The notes under the pieces were generated by a model that was not told the origin of the DNA, did not search any database, and worked only from the letters and a program-made list of their open reading frames with translations. The position numbers and the translations under genes were made by a program. Below, piece after piece: positions 41,201 through 55,100 of a stretch of 64,000 nt of DNA; position 1 is the first letter of the stretch; each line of letters opens with the position of its first letter. Origin of the DNA: Linyphia triangularis (lineage: Eukaryota > Arthropoda > Arachnida > Araneae > Linyphiidae); assembly GCA_963978545.1 (NCBI GenBank), contig OZ021723.1, forward strand, positions 10,225,093 through 10,289,092, in the 5' to 3' direction.

Positions 41201-44200
41201 GTGGTTCTTCTACTTTTCAAAAGTGTTTTTTTGGGGGATAAATTTTACAGAGATTGCATTAAACATTAACAAAGCAAGTGGCGTTGAATTAATTGTGAAA
41301 TTTTCAACTATGAATGTGGAGAAAATTATACATTTGTAAATGTTCAGATTAAAATCAACCTTACACAGGGTTCCCACTCAAATCACAGAATGAAAATCAA
41401 TGACTTTTAAGGACCTAATTAATGTTTTTAAGGACCTTTGAAAATTTGTTTTCAGGCATCATGTCTATATATAAAGGAATCTCAATAGTATATTATGGAA
41501 GCTCAATAGTATATTCTGCCAAAAAAGTTACAAATTGGTGGATGCGTATTACAAATATGTTGGAAAATTCTGATACGGTGCAGATAAGAGGTGGTTACGC
41601 AGGGATAGCAAGTCCGAGTTGTATTTTTATAAATTTTGCAGTTGGCCACACAACATCTGCAAAAATTAAGGACTTTTAAGGACCTCTAAGCATTTTCAAG
41701 GACTTTTAAGCCCCTCGAAGCATTTTCAAGGATTTGAAAACAAGTTAAAAAATATTAAGCACTTTTAATGACTTTCAATGACCGTGGGAACCCTGTTATA
41801 TGCTTTGAGATGTGACTTTTATAATATTTGATATAATTCGAATGTACAAAAGGCAAACTTTTAGAGACGGAAAATAAAATACCCTAAATAACAACATAAA
41901 GCATTCTTACGTTTTCTTTCTCAAAGTTCCAAGTTGCTTTTGCAAGGATATCCACTGGACTGATAACTGGCAGCATTGTAAGATTTCTGTACTCCAGTAT
42001 TTCACATGTTATGCCAGAAGACAGCTATTAAAAAAAAAAGTCTTATATAAAAATCATATAAAATAAAACAGTTTATATAACCCTATCTAAAATCACTTTA
42101 CTGTAAATAAATCATCATTGGATCTTAATGTTGACTGAAGGTTATAAATTATCTGTAATGATATCTTCATTTAAAAAAAAAAAAAAAAAAAAAAAGGAAA
42201 AAAAAAACATTTAAATAATTTTGAAGACAAATTTATGAAGTTGTAGAATTGACACAGCAAGAAATTTTAACTAAACTTAACTTTTAAAGTTTTGGGCAAT
42301 GTTAGTAAACTATAACATCATCTCAGTTCAAGATTTAGAAATTTTGATCTGGTGATAAGTAAATGACCAATGAGCAGGAATGAGAAACTTCATAATATAC
42401 AACTCTACTTTTGACAACACAATCTAGGATTTGAACCAATATTAACCCAGAATTCTACAGGATTACACACGTAAACATACTTCTCCCTTCATTCTTGATG
42501 TCTTTTGAATAAAAGAACAGGTAGGGTTGAGGAACGATAAAAGAGCAAACTCCTGAATGAGCGGAGATTCATCATCAAATTCAAACGGGAATAAATTGGG
42601 AGTACAACCTAGATTAAAAAAAAAAAAATAATAATAATAATTAAGAAAACAATTAATACATTTATGTAATATTCACATCTTCATCGAATTGTTAAGCAGT
42701 TCATGGCGAGAAGGAAACAATCTTTAAATATGCAGTCAACACATTATTGAGTTAAATTGAAAACTCAGGGAGAGAGAGAGTTTTGATTTTTTAAAAAGGG
42801 ACAATATAATGAATGTAGAATCATCGTCAAGAGTACTGTAGACTAGCATTGTATTGAACCGTGGGAATTGTGTCGAGGTTGGTTGTTTTCAGATTATCTG
42901 GCGCCGTCAGCAACACGAGGGCTACAATGCGCCGAAACATTCGTCATTAGACAAGCCAACATACATTTACAAACACCCATGCCTAACATGGGACCCGCAA
43001 CCTCGAGGTCTAGAAGCTAGCACGCTAACCACTATACCGTTTGGTTGGCAGGAATTGTGTCGAGCTTTGTGAATATTAAAATACCATGGGTGCGGGAAAC
43101 TATAAAACCACCCATCGAGGTTGGTTGTTTTCAGATTATCTGGCACAGTCAGCAACACGAGGACTACAATGCGCCGAAACATTCGTCATTAGACAAGCCA
43201 ACATACATTTACAAACACCCATGCCTAACACGTGACTCGGAACCCGCAACCTCGAGGTCTAGAAGCTAGCACGCTAACCACTATACCGTTTGGTCGGCCG
43301 GAATTGTGTCGAGCTTTGTGAAAATTAAAATACCATGGGTGCAGGAAACTATAAAACCACCCGTCACGATGACTGTTTTTCCAGGATAAAATTTCTAAAA
43401 CTCTTGGATAATCAACTGTGAGCGAGTTGAATTAAAACCGAGAGCGAAATATGCATAACACCAAATAATGAGAATCCTTTTTTGTCTAATTTTCAAAGAG
43501 AAAGGGAACAGAAAATTCTTCTCATACCCAATCATGTCTTCTTTTAAAACAGACAATTTGAAAAGACTATTATTACTCATTAATGTTAGATAAACAGCTT
43601 ATTTAACTTACTTGTTAATGTACCTGTCTTCATACTTTTTCCCAACCTGTGCCATGAGTGAACCGCCCACTTTTCAAAACTATTGTTTACCTTTTGCTTC
43701 AGCTAAAGTTTTAAGTTGAGTTGTATGGCTTCTTCCTTGAAAGTTTAATAATATTTGTGTTGGGTATTTCTGAATTTTTGATTGGTCAACTGTGGTATTT
43801 TTCCAGACATGCATTTCTTTGTAATATGCAAATTTATTTCTTATATAAGAAAAAGTTACCTATGTTACCTAACACCTATGTCAAAGCTTATATGTTGAAC
43901 GAGCATGCTGAATGCAAGTCAACACTTCGTAACTTCTCAGCTGAGGTTGCCCGTCATTTTGACACCATTGACGATTTCTACCAGTTTGGAAATGACAACA
44001 GGTTCATGTTACCTCTCCTTAAATATCTCAATGAGAATCCAAATGATATTCGAGCACATTTTGCTGATCAAAGACACAAGAAGTCTGCAAAGTCCAGTCG
44101 TTCCTCTTCCCGTTGTTCCACACCTGCGATCTAAGTCCTTTTCTACTTAGCTCCTCCCACCTGCCATTTCCTCGTTTCCGATTGGAAGACCATCTTAGCC

Positions 44201-47200
44201 TGCTGCATTTTGTCAAAGAGCGTCTTGGAAATCTTCATTTGAACTTTTTTTTCGCCTTCTGTGCTGTCCTGTCTGTCCCGTCTTTGATTTTTTGCCAATC
44301 ATGATTTTTTTTTTTTTTTAAACTCTGACGATCGCCCTTCGGGCTCCATTGCGACCAGTGGTAAAGTGCCTCCGGGCTGTAGCCACTTAAAACCATCATC
44401 AAAGAAAAAAAACAAAAAAAAAACAGGGCAGATGGTTTCTGACTGCCAGTGAGGTAGTAGTATTGATTATGTTATAAATAAATTTTTAACATTTTTGTTT
44501 CAACCCCTTGTCCTCAGTTTATTTTTCACTGCATTTATTTTATGAGATAAATTAAAGTATAATCTCTATTTTTAAATCTTATGAGATTATATTAATTAAT
44601 TTCAGTCACTCACAAAGTGAAATCCATCATAGTTCATCAACTCATCATGGTTCAGGTTTATCATTGAAAATTAAAAAGACAAAACGGACAGATTAATGTA
44701 CAAAAAATTATGCTCATTATTTGGCAAGTTATGATACATTTGGCAATTAGTTTCCCACTGTTTTTGAGGAGATATTTGTCTTGCGTGACAATTTAATTTA
44801 TTGTGAAATATCAACCAGTCAGTAAATCTTCATGGTGTGTGTATGAAAGCGATGAGAGAAAGAGAAAAATAAACTATAATTGCGATGTGATACAGTTGGT
44901 TAGTTGCTTTGTACGCTCAATGACCTTTTTTTATGCACAATGACGGCTAATCAGGCTAGGACTTGCAGCTTAATGTGGATTCTAAACCAGAACAAATATC
45001 CATGCCTAACCTGGGATTCGATCCCGGCACCTTTGGCATGCGAGGCCAGAGTGCTAATGCTACAGCCATCAGGTGGAAACGATGGGATATAGTAGTCTGT
45101 TTGATGTTCGAGTTATTGAATAGTATTCTTTAAAAGAGAAACAATTGTGAAGAAATTAATTATCTATTAAAAATAGAGGAATACTCACCTGGCGTACCAA
45201 ACGCATTGTAAAAAATCAATTTGACGAGATCGAAGGAAAGTTTAGATTGAAAAACTGGCACGAGCTTTGGGTCAAAACAGGAGTCTATGGACATGCAAGC
45301 TGCGAGCGCAAGAGGGGACAAATCAGGATTCTCTTTTTCTAGAGCACCATCTTCATCTCTGAAAGAAGGAATTTGTTTGAATACTAAAACAAATAGAAGA
45401 AAATAAAGTTACAATAATTTAAAATTAAAGAATTACTTTTGTGGTAGTTTACTTTAATAACTATAACAACTTCATTGCTTTGATACTGAATAGTGTTGTA
45501 TGTTTGTTTGTAATATTGCCCATTGGCCGTCAAGGAGCACAAGCCTTCCAAGACACCACATACAGCGACAGAAAAAACTTATACCTTATCTGGTATTCAA
45601 ACCCAGACTTAACGATTGGGAGCACATTATCATGCTGACCTTTGCGTTAGTGTTAAGTAGAGATTGATTGGGTATTTGATGTATTTTCTATGCAAAGTGT
45701 AAAAGTTTTTACTTATACACTTTGAACAGTAAAGGATTACCATTACATAGGATTAACATTACATATATATATATAACTTCCTTACAGTGAATTCAATTCA
45801 ATATACACATAGCCAAAATCAGTTGGACGTGTGAAAATACAACCGTCTCCAAATTGATTCCAATGTGATCAAATGGTTAGCATTTTGCATTGTTTATTGT
45901 AACAGCATATACAGGAAGAATTGGAAATTGATGACATTTAAAAACGAAAGGTAACGTTATATCGGTTAGAACTAGATCAATCCTGGTAATCAGAACTTGC
46001 GATTGCATGTTGCAACGATTTTTAAACTTATCAAATTTCATCCAGGCTCTTTCACAATCAATGTAAAATTTATGCGATGCTGGCGCGATTTTAGAGCGCT
46101 ACATAGTCAGTCAGTGATAAGCATAACTCTTTCAATAATAAATTCACCAACCAATAAACTACTTCAATGGTTCTAATTTCTAACTTATCTCAATATCTCG
46201 TCTAAATAATTTTAGTCTAGAATAAAAAACAAATAAAATAGACATGATTCATATCTTACAAATAGCTTCCACAATCCAAGAGAACTCTCCACTTATCCGA
46301 CACTGCAACAGAGTCTGAATTGACGTCTGGAAGATCAAAACTAAAGTGCTTAGTTTCAGAAAGAGCAAAGTCACACAGGTTTGAGTATTCACGGTGACTT
46401 GAATTCCAGTATTGCAAATAACATGTTATAATCTGCAATGAAATATGGCATTAGGATGGTTTAAGAGTGAAAAATATAAAAGAGTAATAAAAAAAACCCA
46501 GCTAGATCTACATTCAGGGTTCCCACTCAAATCACAGAATGAAAATCGATGACTTTTCAATGACTTTTAAGGACCTAATTAATGTTTTTAAGGACCTTAA
46601 AAAATTTGTTTTCAGTCATCATGTCTGTATAAATTTTTTTTATAAAGTATATTCTACCAAAACAGTTACAAGTTGGCGCATGTGTAATACAAATATGTCA
46701 GAAAATTCCAATATAATGAGGAAAAGTGGCAGACACTAGCAAGTCTGAGTTGCATTTTTGTAAATTTTGAAGTTGGTCAACATACACAAAAATTAAGGAC
46801 TTTTAAGGACCTCCAAGCATTTTCAAGGACTTTTAAGCACCTCCAAGCATTTTCAAGGCCTTGAAAACAGATTAAAAAATGTTAAGCACTTTTAATGACT
46901 TTCAATGACCGTGGGAACCCTGACATTGCAAACTAGTTTATGCATGCATACCAAAAAATTAAGTAACAGGCTATGCATTGGGAAAAGCAGACATAGTATT
47001 GTTAATGCCAAGTAAGTTTTATGTAACATGAGATAAATTATATTTCTTAATATCGATAAGTTCAAATCAGTGTTAGTTTCAATTCTTTGAAACCTGATTT
47101 TTTTTTATGAAATTCATTTTACACTTAGCATCTCTTCCAGAACATAAATTACCAAGTCCTTCCATTAGTATAGTGTACAAAACATCTTAAAAATTCTCCC

Positions 47201-50200
47201 AGAACATAAATTACCAAGTCCTTCCATTAGTATAGTGTACAAAACATCTTAAAAATTCTCCCAGAACATAAATTACCAAGTCCTTCCATTAGTATAATGT
47301 ACAAAACATCTTAAAAATTCTCCCAGAACATAAATTACCAAGTCCTTCCATTAGTATAATGTACAAAACATCTTAAAAATTCTCCCAGAACATAAATTAC
47401 CAAGTCCTTCCATTAGTATAATGTACAAAACATCTTAAAAATTCTCCCAGAACATAAATTACCAAGTCCTTCCATTAGTATAATGTACAAAACATCTTAA
47501 AAATTCTCCCAGAACATAAATTACCAAGTCCTTCCATTAGTATAATGTACAAAACATCTTAAAAATTCTCCCAGAACATTTTACAGGGGGTGCAGCGCAT
47601 TTTATAAAAAAAATTAGGTAGGAGTTTTAGGGACAATTTCTAAAATTTTGGGAACATTTTAGGGATAATTTTCAAAAATTTAGGGGATAATTCTAAAAAT
47701 TTTAGGGGCACACATTTCTTAAAATTCTAGAAATAATAAAAAAATGTAGGGATATTTCTTTTAAAGCTGACATAGGCTCCTAAAACAGACATTCTTTCTG
47801 AAGCTTGTTTTAATACCGGCAAAAAATGCCAATTTTCAAACACTTTAAAACTGGCATAAACCTCAAACAAACCTTTAAAACCTCAAACAACAACTTTTTG
47901 GCAAAATAACAGTTAAATAATTAAACAATTATACTATTTTAAAAAACATACGAATTAAATTACATCCAATTTTCTCATCTGTAGGAATATCAGGATTTTT
48001 TCTTAGGTTTCGGCCTAATTTTTTTTTTTTTAGGAATTATGGAAACATTTAAGTGCAATTTTTGGAATTTCAAGGAGAAACAAAAATTTAAGCAATATTA
48101 GGGCGAATACAACCCTTGATTTTATTTCACTCAGAAGATTGGATTAGAAAGAGAGTGACAGAGGCAAGTGTACTTAGGTCTGATGAGCCCATGGTACAGT
48201 ACGCAAAAAAAAATCCAAACAATGGCTATATCTGAAATAACAAATATGAACTATATATGTATGAATATATGAAATAACAAAAGTCAAGTACCATTGTAAA
48301 TTGTGGAAGAATCTTTATTAATTGCATATAATTTTTTTATCATGAAAGGTCATCTACATATTAAATCTAAACCAAACTTTAAAAAGTTTAATGAAGTTCA
48401 AACCCCATAATATTATTATTAAACTTTAAAAAGTTCAATAAAAAGTTCAAACCCCATAATATTATACTATATTTAGATTTAGAATCCAACAAAACGTCTA
48501 CATACCAAATTTCATAATTTTCCAATGAGTAGTTAGTAATTTAAATGATGTAACAAAAATTATAAATTAACGTCAAAAAGAATTTTTTTTTTAGGCCATA
48601 AATTCTTATACAGTTAATATACCTTAGCAATTTTTATTTCAAAGGATAGTTTGCCTAAGGCCAAACATAAATAATATGCAACTTTTGTATTAAACAGTAT
48701 TTTAATAATTAATTATTAATTAATAAAACAAGTTTTACATTTTTTTTAAATAGAAACATATATTTTTTTGCTTCCATTAGAATTATCATGGTCAAAAATC
48801 CCTCTAGAATTTTTTTCATTCCATTTTGACTTTTGGTTCTCAATATTTTAGTAAAAATGTAAAAAAAGCTCACTTTAAGGGACCATGTAATAGATTATGT
48901 CTTGAAGCATGCAAAACGTTCAATTCTTCCTCGCGATAAAGAAATTTGCCCTCAAGATTGTTCAAAACATTTTTGCTCATAAGTGATGTGTTTCTCAACA
49001 TAATGAACTGAAATTTGGTATCTAGGGTAAATGAAATATTCTAAATCGAATAAAAACGTAAAAAATAGGGGTTCGTAATGAAATTTGCATCAGTCTTATA
49101 GAAAATCGTAAACAAAACATTTTGGTGCAAACCGCAAGATTCTACGATAATTAGAAACGAAGATATAGCCTATAGCCTTTGTTTGGATTTTGTTTTGTGT
49201 ATTGTACCTTTCATAATAATAAGATATACACCCTATGGCATGCTAAACAGTGTGATGGCCATACAAAAGGGGTAACAGTCAGAAAAGAAGACATTACAAA
49301 ATATATCAGACTTGATGTCAATAACACCACAGATTTTAAGCCTGTGCCAAGCCCATGTATGATTGGATTTTGCCATAAACAGGGTCTACAGTTTCGGCTG
49401 AGTTTACACAGCCTCTGCATAGATTATCCATGACAACTTTCATTGTTTTGAGATTGCTCCAAAGACAGTGACCCGTTAACAAACCAATCATAATTCGGCA
49501 GGACTTCCTGTATTTCACTCAGTAAATCTTGAGATAGCATTATAGGATTCTAGTCTTAGTGATTAACAATACCACTTCACCATAAATAAAATAAGGCACG
49601 TAATAAAAAGAGTTGGGCAAATTTGTGCTATTTTTATCTATTAACCCCTTGGGTACAGATTTATTTGGGAAAATTCTTGCGTTTTGAACGGTTGGCTCAA
49701 AACAATAAAGGAACTTTAAAGGAATACAGCCAAACAAATTATTTTTTTAAAGTATAGGTAAACCAACCGATGTTTGACTTAACCAATCATGGCTCTTGTG
49801 ACATTGAAATCTATACAATTAAACTAGTTTGAAGGACGAATTAGGTTCGTCATTATTAACAGGCAAAGCAAGTGCATGACGAATCTCAGCCGTCAAATGT
49901 ACCCAAAGGGTTAAGAAAATTTTTAACACTTGTCAATACATTGACTATAAATAATAATGTATGAAATTATACAATAAATTAAAGTGGAATTCAGATAATT
50001 GAAAGTATAGAGAAGCTCTTACTGATAACTGATAAAAAAAAGGGTATATTTTGAAATATATATCTACATTTTTATTGGATTCTTGATCACTATTTTGGAA
50101 TGGAACTGGAGAAACTTCAATTTTGGTCACAGCTCGAGGTTCAGGATAACGCCAAGTCATGGAAGCTGGCTGGTTCGAAGAAGCACTGCCGAATAATATT

Positions 50201-52115
50201 TCATGTGGCCTGGGATGGCAATCCCTCGATTCTGTGGATATCATATAAAAAGTAAGAATAAATATATGAAAAAAAAACCTATAATTTTAGAAGCTGATTT
50301 AATTAACATAAAAATATAAATAGTACAACATACTAGATAAAAAAAGAGTTTTGTATTTAGATAAAATAAAAAACATAGCACATAAGTTAGGAAAAATTAT
50401 ATAAACTGTGAAAGATTTTAAATTTAAAAATCTGCAAGCAAAAAAGAACTGCCAAATGAGTATTTATTATTCTAAATAAAATACATTATAATATAACAAT
50501 TAGATGTACACAGATTTTATATAACAATAATTTTTGTGTGGAAAATCCGATCAACTTTAACTTCATTATTAATTCTAGTTACCACATGAGTTATAAATTT
50601 GATTTAGGAACTGAAAAGATCTTTCAAATATGGTACAATGATTGAAACTAGGAGTTATGACTCCAAATAAAGGCATTTCATGCAAATTTAATATTTATAT
50701 AGCAGTTTTATATCAATTTAGATTTTATACATAGTAAAAGGCATATGTTCTATATAATTTATAAAAGAGTAAATAACTTTTTATTCCTTCCATTTTTTTT
50801 TTTCTGCATTGGGATTTTTACACAATTAAAAATTTAATTCTGCTTACATATGTTTGTTTTTTTTAAATTTTTTTTTTTAGTTTTAAAATTTATAAAAGAG
50901 TAAACAACTTTTTAGGTGCTCCATTTTTTTTCCCTTCTGAAATGGGATTTTTACACATTTAAAAATTCAATTATGCTTATACATAATTTTTAAATTTATT
51001 TTTAATTTTTTTTTTTAGTTTTTTAATTTATAAAAGAGTAAACCACATTTAAGGTACTCTGCTTATACTAGATAGTTTTTCAATTTTGTAATAAAAATCT
51101 TCTCTATTAAATTAATGATATCAACATGATCAAATTATTGGCCTGAGAAAAGTTGGAACAAACTCCTTTACGGTTAGTTTCCAAAACAAATTACAGTTTT
51201 TGTTTCGAAAATTCCCTTTTTTTAGAAATACTAATTTCCCCTTTATTGCACAGTTATTTTTTTTTATTGTATACGCCTTCATTTATTCTGACAGTGGGAT
51301 TTCTGCTTCAGGACAAGATTACATAGCTGAAAAGACACTCACATCTTTTAACTAAGTGGAAATATTCTAAATACAGGGTTTCTGCCAAAATAAAATGCCA
51401 CAAATCCATGACTTTCCAAGACTAAAGTAAATAATCTTCCCTGACTCAAGAAATCAAATCACAGAAGAAAAAAAAATAAGAAAAAAAAAAAAATTGATAT
51501 TTCAATGTTAAAAAAGCTAATAAATCTTTAATAATAAAGAAATATTTGAAGAAAGAATAAGTCAATAATAATAAATTATATCATCAAAAATCAAATGTTT
51601 TAATATCAACAATGCAAAACAGAAGAAAGAAGACAAAGGAAAAAAAAAAAAAAAATGTAAATAAAAACTTATCAAAACTGTTCATTTCAGTTCTCGTATT
51701 AGGAAATTTTTTCCATATATGAGACCTTACTTATGTGATATCACAAATTTGGAGTACAAAAATGTTTTCATTGGCCACGGTTTTTAACTGTGACCGTTGT
51801 TTCCACCAAAACGTAAATATAAACATAGATGAATTTTCGACAAGCTGCATATGATTATGGCGTCACAGTTAGGGAATTGTACTTAAAATATTTAGAAATC
51901 TGTTAAATTCACTGTATTTCCATGACTTGTGGTCATTTTTTTGCTCAAAATCTTGACTTTCCGTACGTGCAGAAACCCTATAAATATATATTCCATTGTG
52001 TAAAAGTCACCACAATGTATTTATAAATAGTTAGCACTTTACCTAAACTTCATAAAAAAAAAAAAAAAAAAAAAAAAACATTAAAATAAAATTTTTGTTC
52101 AAATGTTGGACTCAG

Positions 52116-52147
<32 letters not shown>

Positions 52148-55100
52148 CCACAAAAAACCCCCTTACCTGTGACTTGCAAAAATTGAAAGGAACCTTTTCT
52201 CAAATCATCACTCCAATATTTTCTTTTTTTACTATCCTTAGTGCCAGGAAGTGGATCTAGTGCAGTGCTAACTTGCCTAAATGACTGTGCTATGTCTGTT
52301 ACCCTTGCAATATGTTTCTAAGGGAAAAGACACATTTAAAATACAGGAAACTTAACAATTTTGAATACTACTCATTTTTTAAATTTTTTAAAAACAGCAC
52401 TTTGCTTAGATGCCTCCAAAAATAAAAAAGTATTAAGTTTTGAGTAATTAATAAAGTAATACTGCTGATGTGGCAGTAGTTGACATCATACTTGCTTAAA
52501 TTTATGATTAAAAAGCATATTTTAGAAGCATTATTAAATTTCTAATGTATCAGTTTTTCAGTAAATTTATTTTTCTTACTTTGTGCTATAATTTAGTATT
52601 TATAATTAAAACAGAATATTTTTAAATAACAATGTTACTGTTTCTAGCTGCAATTTGCAGTAAGCAGGAGTTATCTTCTCTGCTGAGAACAAAATCAAAA
52701 AAGATACTAGTTTAATAAGGTAGAATATTTTGCTCAATTTCCCATCAGTCTTCAGAAAAAAACTTTAAAAAAGAAGTTATAAATCAATAAAATATTAGCT
52801 TAAGTTATCAGAAACCAATTTGAAACAACATCCATTTATGAAAAACTGTTACAACCCTCATTTTCAAGACTATTTATAAACACAATTATACTTTTATGAA
52901 AAATTCAGCTAATATACATTTTTTTAGGCTAAAGTTGATAGCTGTATTTAAAAGTTAAAAAATTAACTACAGTTTGCTAAACTTGCTATGATATCGACTA
53001 TGATTGATGCTATGTGCTTCTTTACCACAACAGTCCAGATTTTAATAAATATTTAATTCATTGTTTAAAATTTTCTTATTTTCAAAAGAACACACGATTT
53101 TTATAAAAAAGAAAGAAAAACTGTACTAATGCTAACTTCTAAGCTATTTTCTATAACAGTCAAACACCGTTAACACAAAGTCGAAGGATAAGCTGAAATT
53201 TTCTCGTTAAACAAATTTCGTGCTAACTGTGTAAAAGCTTTTTCATTTAATTAATGCAGATTTAAACTACTAGCTATATGTGCATTTAATACAGCTGTTT
53301 TTAATTCCCATCTTCTATTTTGTCAGTCTGTATAATTTTCCTAGCAGGTTCAAGTTGATTAACAGCATAAGAGGCTTCAATCTTTTCTCGATTTTTTAAA
53401 ATAGTTGATATTGTGCTGTTTTCAATTCTATAATTGGCCACAATTTTTTATTTAAAGAATTTATCATCAATTTCATTTACAAGGTTCCCACTCAAATCAC
53501 AGAATAAAAATCAATGACTTTTCTATGACTTTTGGGGACCTTTGAAAATTTGCATTCAGGCATCATGTCTATATATAAATTTTTAATAAAGTATACTCTA
53601 CCAAAAAAGTTAGAAGTTAGTGCATGGGTAATAAATACAAATATGTAAGAGAATTCCGATAATTTAAAGAATTTATCATCAATTTCATTTACAAGGTTCC
53701 CACTCAAATCACAGAATAAAAATCAATGACTTTTCTATGACTTTTGGGGACCTTTGAAAATTTGCATTCAGGCATCATGTCTATATATAAATTTTTAATA
53801 AAGTATACTCTACCAAAAAAGTTAGAAGTTAGTGCATGCATAATACAAATATGTAAGAGAATTCCGATAATTTAAAGAATTTATCATCAATTTCATTTAC
53901 AAGGTTCCCACTCAAATCACAGAATAAAAATCAATGACTTTTCTATGACTTTTGGGGACCTTTGAAAATTTGCATTCAGGCATCATGTCTATATATAAAT
54001 TTTTAATAAAGTATACTCTACCAAAAAAGTTAGAAGTTAGTGCATGCGTAATACAAATATGTAAGAGAATTCCGATAATTTAAAGAATTTATCATCAATT
54101 TCATTTACAAGGTTCCCACTCAAATCACAGAATAAAAATCAATGACTTTTCTATGACTTTTGGGGACCTTTGAAAATTTGCATTCAGGCATCATGTCTAT
54201 ATATAAATTTTTAATAAAGTATACTCTACCAAAAAAGTTAGAAGTTAGTGCATGCGTAATACAAATATGTAAGAGAATTCCGATAATTTAAAGAATTTAT
54301 CATCAATTTCATTTACAAGGTTCCCACTCAAATCACAGAATAAAAATCAATGACTTTTCTATGACTTTTGGGGACCTTTGAAAATTTGCATTCAGGCATC
54401 ATGTCTATATATAAATTTTTAATAAAGTATACTCTACCAAAAAAGTTAGAAGTTAGTGCATGCGTAATACAAATATGTAAGAGAATTCCGATAATTTAAA
54501 GAATTTATCATCAATTTCATTTACAAGGTTCCCACTCAAATCACAGAATAAAAATCAATGACTTTTCTATGACTTTTGGGGACCTTTGAAAATTTGCATT
54601 CAGGCATCATGTCTATATATAAATTTTTAATAAAGTATACTCTACCAAAAAAGTTAGAAGTTAGTGCATGCATAATACAAATATGTAAGAGAATTCCGAT
54701 AATTTAAAGAATTTATCATCAATTTCATTTACAAGGTTCCCACTCAAATCACAGAATAAAAATCAATGACTTTTCTATGACTTTTGGGGACCTTTGAAAA
54801 TTTGCATTCAGGCATCATGTCTATATATAAATTTTTAATAAAGTATACTCTACCAAAAAAGTTAGAAGTTAGTGCATGCATAATACAAATATGTAAGAGA
54901 ATTCCGATAATTTAAAGAATTTATCATCAATTTCATTTACAAGGTTCCCACTCAAATCACAGAATAAAAATCAATGACTTTTCTATGACTTTTGGGGACC
55001 TTTGAAAATTTGCATTCAGGCATCATGTCTATATATAAATTTTTAATAAAGTATACTCTACCAAAAAAGTTAGAAGTTAGTGCATGCGTAATACAAATAT

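Noticed and set aside
43721..44134. Host gene with 137 codons
   Set aside because: The first third is AT-rich non-coding-like sequence, and the region ends in an A-rich tail with no splice sites; a retroelement end is more likely.
47128..47578. Regular repeats resembling a CRISPR array
   Set aside because: The 62-bp units are contiguous without unique spacers, and the window is eukaryotic.
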